Assembly: GCA_037015955.1 (NCBI GenBank)
Contig: CP143548.1
Span: forward strand, 1,916,001 to 1,980,000
Length of the DNA: 64,000 nucleotides
From: Lachnospiraceae bacterium JLR.KK008
GTDB taxonomy: Bacteria; Bacillota; Clostridia; Lachnospirales; Lachnospiraceae
Direction of reading: 5' to 3'
Each line of letters opens with the position of its first letter. Positions within the stretch are counted from its first letter, which is position 1. Of this stretch, positions 31,542 to 41,214 are shown one piece after another. Below the pieces are notes generated by a model. That model had not been told where the DNA came from and searched no databases. It saw only the letters and a list, made by a program, of their open reading frames with translations. The position numbers were made by a program, and so were the translations under genes.

Positions 31542-32687
31542 TTATTCCGCTGACTGCTCCTGGGCAATCACCGCGTCAATATCAACCGAAACAGTATCTG
31601 CATCGTCGTCATCTCTTGCTGTTTCCTTCTGTCCCTGTGCAAGAAGCGCTTTAATACTCAGACTGATCTTTTTGCTCTCTTCATTGAAATCAACGACTTT
31701 TGCCGTAATACTTTCTCCGATCTTAAGGACATCCGACGGTTTCTCCACATGCTCCTTCGAAATCTGAGATACATGCAGCAACGCATCCACGCCGGTCTCC
31801 AGCTCCACAAATGCCCCAAAATCAGTCATCCTGGCTACGGTTCCTGTCACTACACTGCCTGTCGCATACTTGGAAGCCGCGTCTTTCCACGGATTAGCAT
31901 CGGCAAACTTCAAACTGAGAGCAATCTTCGTGCCTGAAATCTCCTTGATCAGTACTTTCAGTTCTTCACCGACTTTGAATACCTTCTTGGGATTTTCCAC
32001 TCTGCCCCAGGACATCTCTGAAATATGAAGCAGACCGTCGATACCACCCAGATCGATAAACGCACCGAAATCCGTAACATTCTTTACCGTACCTGTAATC
32101 GTGTCTCCTTCTTTGATCTTCTCAAACAGTTCTTTCTGAAGTTCTGCTTTCTTTGCAACGATCAGCTGCTTGCGGTCACCGATATATCTCCTTCTCTTAG
32201 GATTATATTCGCTGATTACAAATTCAATCTCCTGATCCGCATATTTCGTCAGATCTTTTTCATACGTATCCGATACAAGACTTGCTGGAATAAAAATTCT
32301 TACTTCCTCTACGATCACACTCAGGCCGCCGTCCAGCACCTGTGCAACTTTCGCTTTGAGCACCTCTTTGTTATTGTATGCTTCTTCGATACGCTTATTT
32401 CCTCTGTCTGCCGCAAGTCTCTTATAAGTCAGAAGAACTTGTCCTTCTCCGTCGTTTACCTTAAACACTTTCACTTCCATCGTATCTCCAACATGCAGTA
32501 CCGATGTCAGATCAACATTAGATTCATTTGTGTACTCGTTCTTCGTAAGAATACCATCTGACTTATATCCGATATTAAGAACCGCTTCATCCGGTTTCAC
32601 ATCAATGATCGTGCCCTCGACTACCTCTCCTGCATGTATTGTCTTAAACGACTCGTCTAACATTTGTTCAAAAGTTAACTCTGACAT
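31542..32687 (-). CDS. rpsA: 30S ribosomal protein S1-like RNA-binding protein
   Basis: The 381-residue protein has four S1 domains, for instance GTVKNVTDFGAFIDLGGIDG and GTVARMTDFGAFVELETG, separated by helical linkers. S1 helps translation initiation of weakly structured mRNAs; Firmicutes forms with four domains are shorter than the six-domain E. coli protein. GGAGG precedes the ATG at 32687. It overlaps the 3' end of ispH by 20 bases. The C-terminal tail is acidic (DDDDADTVSVDID). Confidence 0.94.
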   Translation of the reverse strand: MSELTFEQMLDESFKTIHAGEVVEGTIIDVKPDEAVLNIGYKSDGILTKNEYTNESNVDLTSVLHVGDTMEVKVFKVNDGEGQVLLTYKRLAADRGNKRIEEAYNNKEVLKAKVAQVLDGGLSVIVEEVRIFIPASLVSDTYEKDLTKYADQEIEFVISEYNPKRRRYIGDRKQLIVAKKAELQKELFEKIKEGDTITGTVKNVTDFGAFIDLGGIDGLLHISEMSWGRVENPKKVFKVGEELKVLIKEISGTKIALSLKFADANPWKDAASKYATGSVVTGTVARMTDFGAFVELETGVDALLHVSQISKEHVEKPSDVLKIGESITAKVVDFNEESKKISLSIKALLAQGQKETARDDDDADTVSVDIDAVIAQEQSAE

Positions 32688-33516
32688 AATTTTGAACCTC
32701 CTCAATAATATTATTCGGGGTCGATGCCCCTGCAGTAATACCCACTCGAAAAACAGAATTAGGAAAGTCTAATTGCACGTTATCCAGTGTCTGTATAAAA
32801 CAGGTGTTCTCACATTCCTTCCTGCATATTTCATACAGTTTTCTTGTATTGGAACTGTGAGTTCCTCCGATTACTATCATAGCATCAACTTGGGAGGCGA
32901 TTGCTGCCGCTTCCGCCTGTCTCTCCTCAGTTGCGTTACATATAGTGTTCACAACACTAATATTGTAACCTTTTTTTTTCATAATTTCAACTAAATCTTG
33001 AAATTTATTGTAGTTAAATGTCGTCTGCGACACGAGACAGATGTCTTTTCCGTCCAGACACACAAAATTTTCCGCCTCTTCCTCAGACTCAATGACGATC
33101 GCAGGTGTCTCGGACCAGCCCATGATCCCCTTCACCTCCGGGTGCCGGGAATTGCCGATGATCACGATCTGCTTCCCTTCCCTGCTCTCTCTCTCCACAA
33201 TCTTATGGATTCGCTTGACAAAGGGGCAGGTCGCATCGACGCATTCCAGCCCTTTCTCTTCTATTATACGGCAGATCTCTTTTGACACGCCGTGAGAACG
33301 GATGACGACCGTCCCACTCTCCAGCGCCTCCAGATCAGAGTTGTCCCGCAGCATCTTCACACCTTTTTTCTCAAGGTCACTTACGACTTCTTCATTATGA
33401 ATAATCGGACCATACGTGTAAATATCCCTGCCACTCTCAGCCAGTTCATAGACGGTATCCACCGCCCGTTTGACGCCAAAACAAAATCCGGCGCTCTGTG
33501 CAAGAATCACTTCCAT
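32668..33516 (-). CDS. ispH: 4-hydroxy-3-methylbut-2-enyl diphosphate reductase
   Basis: IspH makes IPP and DMAPP in the last step of the MEP isoprenoid pathway with a 4Fe-4S cluster. The 282-residue enzyme holds the three cluster cysteines in AGFCFGVKRAV, DATCPFVKR and VNTICNATEERQ. THSSNTRKLYEICRK is the substrate-binding block. GGAGG precedes the ATG at 33516. It overlaps cmk upstream and rpsA downstream; the cmk-ispH-rpsA order is common in Clostridia, where ispH and S1 can be fused. Confidence 0.97.
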   Translation of the reverse strand: MEVILAQSAGFCFGVKRAVDTVYELAESGRDIYTYGPIIHNEEVVSDLEKKGVKMLRDNSDLEALESGTVVIRSHGVSKEICRIIEEKGLECVDATCPFVKRIHKIVERESREGKQIVIIGNSRHPEVKGIMGWSETPAIVIESEEEAENFVCLDGKDICLVSQTTFNYNKFQDLVEIMKKKGYNISVVNTICNATEERQAEAAAIASQVDAMIVIGGTHSSNTRKLYEICRKECENTCFIQTLDNVQLDFPNSVFRVGITAGASTPNNIIEEVQNYVRVNF

Positions 33517-34178
33517 CCTTTTCCTCCGCACAGCCGTATGACCGCCTCCGCCGCTTCCGTGACATTCAGATCGGAAGAATCGATCAATATGGCATCCTCC
33601 GCCTGTCTCAGTGGTGAAATGTCGCGTGTCATATCACGACGGTCTCTCTCCCGGATTTCCGCCTCGATCTCCGGCAGACTGCACGACTCTCCTTTGGCGA
33701 TCAGCTCATCAAACCGACGCTTTGCCCGGACAGCCACACTGGCGGTCAGGTAAACCTTTACCTCTGCCTGCGGCAGCACACAGGTTCCGATGTCCCGCCC
33801 ATCCATAACGACATTTTCCCGTTCTGCAAGCTGTTGCTGCAGACGGACAAGTTTTTCCCGCACACGCGGATGCGCCGAACTGACCGAGGCCATGTTACTC
33901 ACTTCCTGTGTCCGTATCAGCCCGTTCACATTCTCACCATTTAAGAGAACGACCTGTTCTCCATTTTCGTAGCGGATTGTTATGTCCGCCTCCTCACATT
34001 TCTCACCAATCCTTTCCGGCTCCTGCGGACTGATGCCGCTTCTGATCATAAACAGAGCCATCGCCCGATACATGGCGCCCGTATCGACATAAATATAATT
34101 CAGTTCCTTTGCGATTATTTTTGCGACAGTACTCTTCCCTGCTCCCGCAGGACCATCGATCGCCACATTATGACTCAT
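33507..34178 (-). CDS. cmk: Cytidylate kinase
   Basis: Cmk phosphorylates CMP and dCMP. The 223-residue protein opens with the P-loop NVAIDGPAGAGKSTVAKIIA. YVDTGAMYRAMALF and VMDGRDIGTCVLPQAEVKVY are typical CMP-binding blocks, and RRDMTRDISPLRQAED is in the lid region. GGAGGCGG precedes the start. It overlaps ispH by ten bases. Confidence 0.97.
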   Translation of the reverse strand: MSHNVAIDGPAGAGKSTVAKIIAKELNYIYVDTGAMYRAMALFMIRSGISPQEPERIGEKCEEADITIRYENGEQVVLLNGENVNGLIRTQEVSNMASVSSAHPRVREKLVRLQQQLAERENVVMDGRDIGTCVLPQAEVKVYLTASVAVRAKRRFDELIAKGESCSLPEIEAEIRERDRRDMTRDISPLRQAEDAILIDSSDLNVTEAAEAVIRLCGGKGWK

Positions 34179-34229
34179 CTTCCGCCTCCTGTATGCTCAT
34201 TCTTACCATATCTTCCGTATCCCGTTATG

Positions 34230-34247
34230 TTGTCCCTTTTGGGACAA
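34230..34247. repeat. Short perfect hairpin upstream of cmk
   Basis: TTGTCCC and GGGACAA (34230-34236 and 34241-34247) with a TTTT loop form a 7-bp perfect stem in the 113-base gap between the oxidoreductase and cmk genes. No T-run follows on the minus strand. Confidence 0.55.
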
Positions 34248-34291
34248 GCCTTCCTTCTCCGGCCGCAGCGCCCTTTGCAGCGAACACTGTC

Positions 34292-35548
34292 TCACCGGTC
34301 TGCACTTGTCACAGCGGCATGTTCTCCTGCCAGATACCCGGTCGACCAAGCGATCTGCAGATTAAACCCTCCTGTCAGCGCATCAAGATCTAAAACCTCT
34401 CCTGCAAAATAGAGTCCCTTTACTTTTCTGGATTCCATCGTAGAAGGATTTACTTCCTTTACCCGAATCCCTCCCCTTGTAACAATCGCTTCCGCGTAAT
34501 CTCTCGTTCCCCTGACCTCTAATTTCCAGTTCTTAATCACAGAGACAAACTGTTTTCGCTCTTCCTTCGTGATCTCATTAACCGCCTTGTCCGGAGAGAT
34601 GCCGGACAGCTCTATCATAACATGAATCAGTTTAGACGGAAATAGCCCTCCCAGTACATTTTTAAACTGTTTATTCTGATTCTCAGTAAAATCCCGCAAG
34701 ATCCGCTTATCCAACTGCTCTTCCGTCAGAGACGGTTTTAAATCCAACGTTATATAACATTTGCTATTTTTATCTTTTGTGTCATGATAATAACAGCTGG
34801 CACTTAATATCAGCGGCCCGCTCAAGCCAAAGTGTGTGAACAGCATTTCTCCAAACCCCTGATAGAGAGGTTTTGCATTTCCTTCGCAGTGCAGTGCCAC
34901 GCTTACATTCTTCAAAGATAACCCCTGTAATTCCTGCGGGTACTTTCCAGCGACCTCAAAGGGAACGAGAGAAGGCGACAGCTCCGCTATGCTATGCCCC
35001 AATTTCTCTGCCATTTGATAACCGTCTCCGGTAGAACCGGTGGTCGGATAAGAAAGTCCTCCCGTAGCGATCACAACAGCGTCCGCAGCGATCCGTTCCC
35101 CGTTCTTTAACACTACTACTGTTATTTTATCTTCCTCCTGCAGAACTTCTCTGACCTCCGTATGCAGACGAATCTGCACCTGCTTTTCTCTCAATGTCCT
35201 CTCCAGGGTACGAATCACATCGGAGGCATGATCAGATACCGGAAACACCCGTTCTCCACGCTCTGTCTTCAGAGGACAGCCGTTATGCTCAAAAAAATCC
35301 ATCACCATGAAATTAGAAAATCCATAAAAGGCACTGTACAGAAACTTTGCATTACGGGTCACATGGGCAAACAGAGCCTCCGTATCACAGGCGTTAGTCA
35401 GATTACATCTTCCCTTACCGGTAATGTATATCTTCTTCCCCATCTTTTCGTTTTTTTCCAGCACAATTACTTGTGCCCCACATTCTGCTGCGCGCAAAGC
35501 CGCCATCATCCCTGCCGCCCCTGCGCCGATCACGATCACTCTACTCAT
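34292..35548 (-). CDS. BaiN/HI0933-like flavoprotein oxidoreductase
   Basis: The 418-residue protein binds FAD through VIVIGAGAAGMMAALRAAEC at the N-terminus. KKIYITGKGRCNLTNACD and a GLSYPTTGSTGDGYQMAEKL block are HI0933-family signatures, and GFNLQIAWSTGYLAGEHAA closes the FAD domain at the C-terminus. Relatives include BaiN of bile-acid-converting clostridia, but most are uncharacterised. It overlaps the rpiR-type gene by eight bases and leads into cmk. Confidence 0.9.
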   Translation of the reverse strand: MSRVIVIGAGAAGMMAALRAAECGAQVIVLEKNEKMGKKIYITGKGRCNLTNACDTEALFAHVTRNAKFLYSAFYGFSNFMVMDFFEHNGCPLKTERGERVFPVSDHASDVIRTLERTLREKQVQIRLHTEVREVLQEEDKITVVVLKNGERIAADAVVIATGGLSYPTTGSTGDGYQMAEKLGHSIAELSPSLVPFEVAGKYPQELQGLSLKNVSVALHCEGNAKPLYQGFGEMLFTHFGLSGPLILSASCYYHDTKDKNSKCYITLDLKPSLTEEQLDKRILRDFTENQNKQFKNVLGGLFPSKLIHVMIELSGISPDKAVNEITKEERKQFVSVIKNWKLEVRGTRDYAEAIVTRGGIRVKEVNPSTMESRKVKGLYFAGEVLDLDALTGGFNLQIAWSTGYLAGEHAAVTSADR

Positions 35549-36482
35549 CTTTTTCCTTTTTCAGGGAATAGTTCAAAATCGGTTCTTCCCGTATATAATT
35601 GATCTCGTCGTTCATCGATACCTGATACGTATCCCACACAGCTTCCAGTGTCTCAAGTCCCCGCTTCACTTCCTCCGGTCGTTTGAGGCAAAGCGCCACC
35701 ACCAGTGCATTGATCACACTCAGGGGAGCCACTAGAGAATCCACAATCGACACCATATCGCTGCGCGCCAGCAGGTTACAGGACGAATAGAGATTCATCG
35801 GGGAATGTACGCTGTCCGTAATTGCGATCACTTTGGCATTTCTGTCGTTTGCAAACTCCATCGCTTTCAATGTACGCATGGAATACCTGGGAAAACTGAT
35901 ACCGACGACCGCATCCTTTTCATCGACCCGTATCATCTGCTCAAATATCTCACTGATATTGGTTGTGCTGATCAGACGAACATTTCCCCGTATCATATGC
36001 AGATAAAAGCTCAGGAAATCAGCCAGCGGTCCGCAGCTTCTGATGCCTATAATATAGACATTCCTGGCCTCCAAGATGGTGTCCACTGCAGTCTCAAAGG
36101 CGACCGGGTCCAGATTATCCATTGTATCCTGAATCTTTTCCATGTCCGCAGAGAGAACAGCGCTTAAAATTTCAGACTGTGTACTTTTTCCATACTTGAC
36201 TCTGATCTTCTGTACCGTACTGAGCTTATTCTGTACCCATTCCTCCAGCGCTTTCTGAAATTCCGGATAGCCCTCATAGCCAAGCCCGGAAGCAAAACGA
36301 ACAACCGTGGATTCACTGATCCCCAGCTTCTCTCCCAGTTTTGCCGCCGTCATAAATACCGCCTGATCATAGTGATCCATGATAAAAGCGGCAATCCGCT
36401 TATGGCTCTTACTCATATGAGGGAATCTTTCATTCATTCGTGCGATAATATCATGTCTGCTCTGTTCCATTCCACCTCTCAC
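35541..36482 (-). CDS. RpiR/MurR family transcriptional regulator
   Basis: The 313-residue protein has an N-terminal HTH_6 domain (SKSHKRIAAFIMDHYDQAVF, then AAKLGEKLGISESTVVRFAS). A C-terminal SIS sugar-phosphate domain follows, with NVYIIGIRSCGPLADFLSFY and AVVGISFPRYSMRTLKAMEF. Such regulators respond to phosphosugars. The start is uncertain: GTG at 36482 overlaps the TetR-type stop, while an ATG at 36470 also fits the family length but has its AGGTGG too close. No sugar-metabolism gene is adjacent. Confidence 0.9.
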   Translation of the reverse strand: MRGGMEQSRHDIIARMNERFPHMSKSHKRIAAFIMDHYDQAVFMTAAKLGEKLGISESTVVRFASGLGYEGYPEFQKALEEWVQNKLSTVQKIRVKYGKSTQSEILSAVLSADMEKIQDTMDNLDPVAFETAVDTILEARNVYIIGIRSCGPLADFLSFYLHMIRGNVRLISTTNISEIFEQMIRVDEKDAVVGISFPRYSMRTLKAMEFANDRNAKVIAITDSVHSPMNLYSSCNLLARSDMVSIVDSLVAPLSVINALVVALCLKRPEEVKRGLETLEAVWDTYQVSMNDEINYIREEPILNYSLKKEKDE

Positions 36483-37036
36483 TCCACCACTTCTGCATAC
36501 GCACGATAGGAATTCACCAATAAAGTCAATGTCTCTTCCTCCGTCAGATCAAAATCGCCTGTCAGAGACATACAGGCTGCTCCGTGGATAAAAATCCACA
36601 TTTTCATAAACAGTTCCCCCGGACTTCTGACACCCGCTGCCTTCGCCTTGGCAGCGTCTTTGCTGACAACTCCCTGACTGCCGTTCAGAAGCTCATACAT
36701 ACTGCGTTCTCCGCGATGTTCCGACAAAAATAACAGACGAAACATATTTTTCTCCACCGTAGCAAAACGAATATAAGCCATTCCCAGATTAATAAAAGGA
36801 AGTTCCTCATTCCATGGACAGGCCGTATAAAAATCTTCGAAATATGTAATCGCTTTTTGATATACATTGCTGACCACTTCTTCCATATTTTCATACATAC
36901 GGAATATCGGCTGTGTGGAGCAGCCTGCCTTCGCCGCCAGCTTTCTCGCCGTCACCTGTTCAAAGCCTTCCTCCCGCATCAGCGCAAAAGCGCTGTCCAG
37001 AATCATATCTTCCGTAACAGTTGCTTTCCTTGCCAT
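36479..37036 (-). CDS. TetR/AcrR family regulator
   Basis: The 185-residue protein has the TetR helix-turn-helix: EDMILDSAFALMREEGFEQV, then TARKLAAKAGCSTQPIFRMY. A variable ligand-binding part with WIFIHGAACMSLTG follows. AAGGAG precedes the ATG at 37036. It overlaps the downstream rpiR-type gene by four bases, and an inverted repeat in its own promoter suggests autoregulation. Confidence 0.92.
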   Translation of the reverse strand: MARKATVTEDMILDSAFALMREEGFEQVTARKLAAKAGCSTQPIFRMYENMEEVVSNVYQKAITYFEDFYTACPWNEELPFINLGMAYIRFATVEKNMFRLLFLSEHRGERSMYELLNGSQGVVSKDAAKAKAAGVRSPGELFMKMWIFIHGAACMSLTGDFDLTEEETLTLLVNSYRAYAEVVE

Positions 37037-37050
37037 AATTTCTCCTTAGA

Positions 37051-37081
37051 ATCATAACCCCAGTAACACATGTTATGTTAA
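37051..37081 (-). promoter_or_regulatory. TetR-type promoter with operator
   Basis: TTAACA (37076-37081) and TATGAT (37051-37056) are 19 bases apart. In the spacer, TAACACATGTTA (37064-37075) is an inverted repeat of 5-base arms. The position between the promoter elements fits repression by the encoded TetR-type protein. Confidence 0.5.
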
Positions 37082-37147
37082 TACAGATCCCAGAAAATGT
37101 CAAGATACCTCCCGCGTTTACCAGGATTTTATCATGGAATACAGACA

Positions 37148-37190
37148 ATAAAACTCCGGGCTGTCTGTTGACAACCCGGAGTTTTTCCCC
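37148..37190. terminator. Terminator downstream of the PepSY gene
   Basis: AACTCCGGG (37152-37160) and CCCGGAGTT (37175-37183) form a perfect 9-bp stem, with TTTTA on the minus side and TTTTT on the plus side. Confidence 0.8.
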
Positions 37191-37235
37191 TGTTTATTCA
37201 CGTTTTATCTTTATACTCCCTTTTTCCGCAGACCC

Positions 37236-37826
37236 TCAGTCATCAATGTCATAGGAAAGAATCGTTCCGTTTACTGCATGGATCTCGTATTCATATTCCA
37301 GTTGACCTACCACAAAATCAATCTCATAAACCGGAACCCCATCCTCATAATCAAATTTGACCTCTAATTTTCTGACGCTGTCTGCACTGACTCTCGCATG
37401 ACTTGTTGCGATCTGTACAGCTTTATCTTTCTCTATGTTGGCAGTCTGCGCCGGCTTCTCCGTTGATGTTCCCGGAGGCGTCGGTACCGGTGTCACCGTT
37501 GTCGGGGGCACGGTATTTTGCATCTCGAACTCTCCCTTTACAACGACGCCGCTGGCGCTGTCCACATCGTACTCAAATTTATAGTTTCCCGCCAGAAACT
37601 TTACTTCGTATCGTTTTAATCCATCGTCGTAGTCCTCTTTGATCTCCAGAAAGGTGATCTGATCTGCCGTAAGCCCACTACATGTATAGACCGCCTGCTT
37701 TGCTCCCTCTGTTCCAATGTCCGCCGCCGGAGCTGCCAATATCCGCTGCCCGGAAACCAGAAGCGCCGCTCCAAAGCTCAAAAGTATACCTGCCGCTGCT
37801 AATCTTTTTCTGTTTCTTCCCTTCAT
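37236..37826 (-). CDS. Secreted PepSY-domain protein
   Basis: The 196-residue protein has a signal peptide (LAAAGILLSFGAALLVSG, cleavage near ILA-AP). Two PepSY repeats follow: ITFLEIKEDYDDGLKRYEVK with FLAGNYKFEYDVD, and VRKLEVKFDYEDGVPVYEID with GQLEYEYEIHA. They are separated by a Pro/Thr linker. PepSY domains are thought to inhibit peptidases or sense envelope ligands. GGAGG precedes the ATG. The gene is alone between terminators. Confidence 0.88.
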   Translation of the reverse strand: MKGRNRKRLAAAGILLSFGAALLVSGQRILAAPAADIGTEGAKQAVYTCSGLTADQITFLEIKEDYDDGLKRYEVKFLAGNYKFEYDVDSASGVVVKGEFEMQNTVPPTTVTPVPTPPGTSTEKPAQTANIEKDKAVQIATSHARVSADSVRKLEVKFDYEDGVPVYEIDFVVGQLEYEYEIHAVNGTILSYDIDD

Positions 37827-38093
37827 ATTTCTATTCCTCCTTTTAAATACTCCCCTCTTTGCTTATCTTATGCTCCATATCACATATTTTGCATAGTTTC
37901 TTTTGATAATCTTATCATACGACAGAAAGATTAAAAGAACATTAAAGGGGAATAAAAAATATAGTGAAATAAAAGAGTCAAATTTTCCAAATTCATATCG
38001 GTTTCCACCAGAGAAAGTGACGCGATGCTTGTCGCGCCTGTCTATCTGCGATATAATAAAAGAAGAATTTTACGAATGAAAGGAAACCGCTTT

Positions 38094-38423
38094 ATGGAAT
38101 CTATTTTAGTGTCACTTCTAAATACCATCGTATCCTATGCCATCTTATTGTTTGAGTTTGTGGGTGTATTCATTATCATCATCGCCTGTCTCCATGGTAT
38201 TGTGGACTACATCCGCAAAAATTCAGATATTCGTCTGAACCTCGCCAAGGGGCTGGCCATGGGCCTGGAATTTAAGCTCGGCAGTGAGATCCTCAGAACG
38301 GTAGCCGTAAGAGAATTTCGGGAAATCCTTATCGTAGCCAGCATTATCGCCCTGAGGGCGCTGTTGACTTTCCTCATCCACTGGGAAATCAAAAACGAGG
38401 AACATGACAAGGAAGAAAAATAG
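38094..38423 (+). CDS. DUF1622 family membrane protein
   Basis: The 109-residue protein has three membrane helices, with IVSYAILLFEFVGVFIIIIA first. LAKGLAMGLEFKLGSEILRT and IALRALLTFLIHWEIK match DUF1622. AAGGA lies nine bases before the ATG at 38094; upstream ATGs in frame (38076, 38025) lack better sites. The function is unknown. It is monocistronic and ends before a bidirectional terminator. Confidence 0.82.
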   Translation: MESILVSLLNTIVSYAILLFEFVGVFIIIIACLHGIVDYIRKNSDIRLNLAKGLAMGLEFKLGSEILRTVAVREFREILIVASIIALRALLTFLIHWEIKNEEHDKEEK

Positions 38424-38529
38424 TCGCACATACGCAATTTGCTGCGTGTGAACAGACTGCCTCCGTAGTAATTTCCACTCCGCGAGCTGCGTAGTATGTT
38501 TGTTATCGTATAAGAAATTCCTGTACGAC

Positions 38530-38582
38530 AAAAAATCCGCCGACCCTGGCTTTTGCCAAAGGCAGGCGGATTTCTTTTTTAT
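38530..38582. terminator. Bidirectional terminator after oadA and the DUF1622 gene
   Basis: AAATCCGCC (38533-38541) pairs with GGCGGATTT (38565-38573), with an A-run before and CTTTTTT after. It serves both converging transcripts. TGGC/GCCA inside extends the stem. Confidence 0.8.
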
Positions 38583-40001
38583 TTATACCGGATAAGCGCC
38601 GTTTTTCGTATCGGCCTCTGTCATATCCACTTTTTCCTGCTGCGCCTGACGATACTTAAAGAAGTCAGTTGCAACCTGCGGGAACAGTGCGTAGGACAAC
38701 ACGTCCTCATCCTGCTGTTTCCATTCTTTCATTTCGGATTCCAGTTTATCCATCTCATTCTCGATCAAGTCAGCCGGACGGCAGGTAATTCTCTTCTCAC
38801 CCGGAATAACCTTATCGATAACTTCCTGACTCATCGGTTTTACTGTCTGGCCATATTCACCGCGGAGCACTGCTTTCGTCTCCTTTGTCGCCATCTTGTA
38901 TCTCTCACCCATCAGTACGTTAAATACAGCCTGGGTACCAACGATCTGAGAAGACGGTGTAACGAGAGGCGGCTCACCGAGGTCTTTCCGTACGGCCGGA
39001 ATCTCCCGAAGCACATCATAGTATTTATCTTCCGCATTCTGCTCTTTCAACTGGCTCACCATATTGGACAGCATACCGCCCGGTACCTGGTAGAGAAGCG
39101 TCTTAATATCCACGCCCATCACCTTCGGATTGAGCAGGCCGTTTGCCAGACACTCGTCTCTGTACGGTCTGAAGTAATCAGCGATCTCAGCGAGAATATT
39201 CTGGTCATACCCGGTATCATACGGCGTACCCTTAAATGTCTCAACCAACACTTCCGTTGCCGGCTGGGAAGTTCCCATCGCAAACGGAGAAATCGCACAG
39301 TCAATCACATCAACGCCTGCTTCCACCGCCTTCAGATATGTCATGGAAGCGACGCCGGAAGTATAATGCGTATGTAACTGGATCGGCAGCTTCGTCGCGC
39401 CCTTCATAGCTGCAATCATCTCGGATGCCTTATAAGGCACTAGCAGACCGGCCATATCTTTGATACAGATAGAATCCGCGCCCATCTCCTCGATCTTCTT
39501 CGCCATATCCACCCAGTACTCCATCGTATAGGCATCACCGAGCGTATAGGAAAGCGCTACCTGAGCATGGCCTCTGCCTTCCTGTTTCTTAATCTTGTTT
39601 GTCGCATTGACTGCCGCCTGCAGATTGCGCAGATCGTTCAGGCAGTCAAAAATACGGATAATATCGATACCGTTGGCGATCGACTTCTCAACGAAGCTGT
39701 CTACCACGTCATCTGCATATGGTCTGTAACCGAGAATATTCTGTCCACGGAACAGCATCTGCAATTTTGTATTTTTAAAGCCGTCACGCAGCTTGCGCAG
39801 TCTGTCCCACGGATCTTCCTTCAGGAAACGCAGCGATGCGTCAAACGTAGCGCCTCCCCAGCACTCTACTGCATGGTAGCCGACCTGATCCATCTTTTCC
39901 ACGATCGGAAGCATCATGTCGGTAGGCATTCTCGTCGCAATCAGTGACTGATGCGCGTCACGCAAAACGGTTTCCATTATTTTAATTGGTTTCTTTTCCA
40001 T
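38583..40001 (-). CDS. oadA: Oxaloacetate decarboxylase alpha-type carboxyltransferase
   Basis: This 472-residue enzyme carries the HMGL-like TIM barrel of pyruvate carboxylase/oxaloacetate decarboxylase: RDAHQSLIATRM and CIKDMAGLLVPYKASEMI near the metal-binding site, and QLHTHYTSGVASMTYLKA. The conserved carboxylase domain follows. The usual C-terminal biotinyl domain is absent; the biotin carrier is a separate gene at 41215-41589. It would transfer CO2 from oxaloacetate (or pyruvate) to biotin. It is the last gene of the operon. Confidence 0.93.
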   Translation of the reverse strand: MEKKPIKIMETVLRDAHQSLIATRMPTDMMLPIVEKMDQVGYHAVECWGGATFDASLRFLKEDPWDRLRKLRDGFKNTKLQMLFRGQNILGYRPYADDVVDSFVEKSIANGIDIIRIFDCLNDLRNLQAAVNATNKIKKQEGRGHAQVALSYTLGDAYTMEYWVDMAKKIEEMGADSICIKDMAGLLVPYKASEMIAAMKGATKLPIQLHTHYTSGVASMTYLKAVEAGVDVIDCAISPFAMGTSQPATEVLVETFKGTPYDTGYDQNILAEIADYFRPYRDECLANGLLNPKVMGVDIKTLLYQVPGGMLSNMVSQLKEQNAEDKYYDVLREIPAVRKDLGEPPLVTPSSQIVGTQAVFNVLMGERYKMATKETKAVLRGEYGQTVKPMSQEVIDKVIPGEKRITCRPADLIENEMDKLESEMKEWKQQDEDVLSYALFPQVATDFFKYRQAQQEKVDMTEADTKNGAYPV

Positions 40002-40020
40002 TTTTCATTTTCCTCCTGTC

Positions 40021-41172
40021 TTAGAATACGCCAAATACGGCCATAAATGTTCCGGCTGCCACTGCGGTACCAATAACGCCGGCTACGTTAGGTCCCATAG
40101 CGTGCATCAGCAGGAAGTTGGTAGGATCTGACTCCGCACCGACTTTCTGAGAGACTCTGGCTGCCATCGGCACTGCGGACACACCTGCGGAACCGATCAG
40201 AGGATTCACCTTACCACCCGACATCTTACACATGATCTTACCAAAGATAACGCCTGCCGCCGTACCGAAAGCAAAGGCAATCAGACCTAAAATGACGATC
40301 TTGATCGTATCCCAGTTCAGGAATGCCTCCGCACTTGTCGTTGCGCCTACGGAAGTACCGAGCAAAATAACGACAATATACATCAGTGCATTGGATGCCG
40401 TATCGGTCAACTGTCTGACAACGCCCGACTCCCGGAACAGATTACCGAGCATCAGCATACCAACCAAAGGCGCCGTCGTCGGAAGGATCATACATACGAC
40501 GATCGTAACGATAATTGGGAAAAGGATCTTCTCCAGTTTGGATACCGGACGAAGCTGCCCCATCTTGATCTTTCTCTCCTGCTCCGTCGTCAGCAGCTTC
40601 ATAATCGGTGGCTGAATAATCGGAACGAGAGACATATAGGAATATGCCGCAACTGCGATCGGTCCGAGCAGAGACGTCTGTCCCAGCTTACCTGCAAGGA
40701 AAATAGACGTCGGGCCGTCCGCTCCACCGATGATGGAGATAGCGGCGGCTGCCTTGTCGTTGAAATTCATTGCAATCGCACCAAAATACGCCGCAAAAAT
40801 ACCAAACTGCGCCGCTGCGCCGAGCAGAAAGCTCTTCGGATTCGCAATGAGAGGACCGAAATCAGTCATAGCGCCTACTCCCATGAAGATCAGGGAAGGA
40901 AGGATCGCCCATTCATCTAATAAATAGAAATAATACAGTAAGCCGCCTGCGCCGTTAGCAGAATCTTCGATTGACATCATAATGTCAGGATAGATGTTGA
41001 CGAGCAGCATACCGAATGCTATCGGAGTCAAAAGGAGCGGTTCAAATCCTTTTGCAATAGCAAGATAAAGAAATACACAAGCCACTGCAATCATAACGTA
41101 ATTTCCAATCGTCAGATTGAAAAATGCCGTCTGATGCACCAGATTGTCTAATGTTGTTGCTATATAAGACAT
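40021..41172 (-). CDS. oadB: Sodium-pumping decarboxylase beta subunit
   Basis: The 383-residue membrane subunit decarboxylates carboxybiotin and pumps sodium out. It has about nine to eleven helices. The conserved [20 protein letters not shown] lies in the sodium/carboxybiotin site, and [20 protein letters not shown] and [20 protein letters not shown] are further OadB signatures. It can be shared by oxaloacetate, methylmalonyl-CoA or glutaconyl-CoA decarboxylases, so the family alone does not reveal the substrate. Confidence 0.96.
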   Translation of the reverse strand: MSYIATTLDNLVHQTAFFNLTIGNYVMIAVACVFLYLAIAKGFEPLLLTPIAFGMLLVNIYPDIMMSIEDSANGAGGLLYYFYLLDEWAILPSLIFMGVGAMTDFGPLIANPKSFLLGAAAQFGIFAAYFGAIAMNFNDKAAAAISIIGGADGPTSIFLAGKLGQTSLLGPIAVAAYSYMSLVPIIQPPIMKLLTTEQERKIKMGQLRPVSKLEKILFPIIVTIVVCMILPTTAPLVGMLMLGNLFRESGVVRQLTDTASNALMYIVVILLGTSVGATTSAEAFLNWDTIKIVILGLIAFAFGTAAGVIFGKIMCKMSGGKVNPLIGSAGVSAVPMAARVSQKVGAESDPTNFLLMHAMGPNVAGVIGTAVAAGTFMAVFGVF

Positions 41173-41214
41173 TTTATCGACCTCCTGTTGTCATTCGCGC
41201 TCACGTGACAGTAA

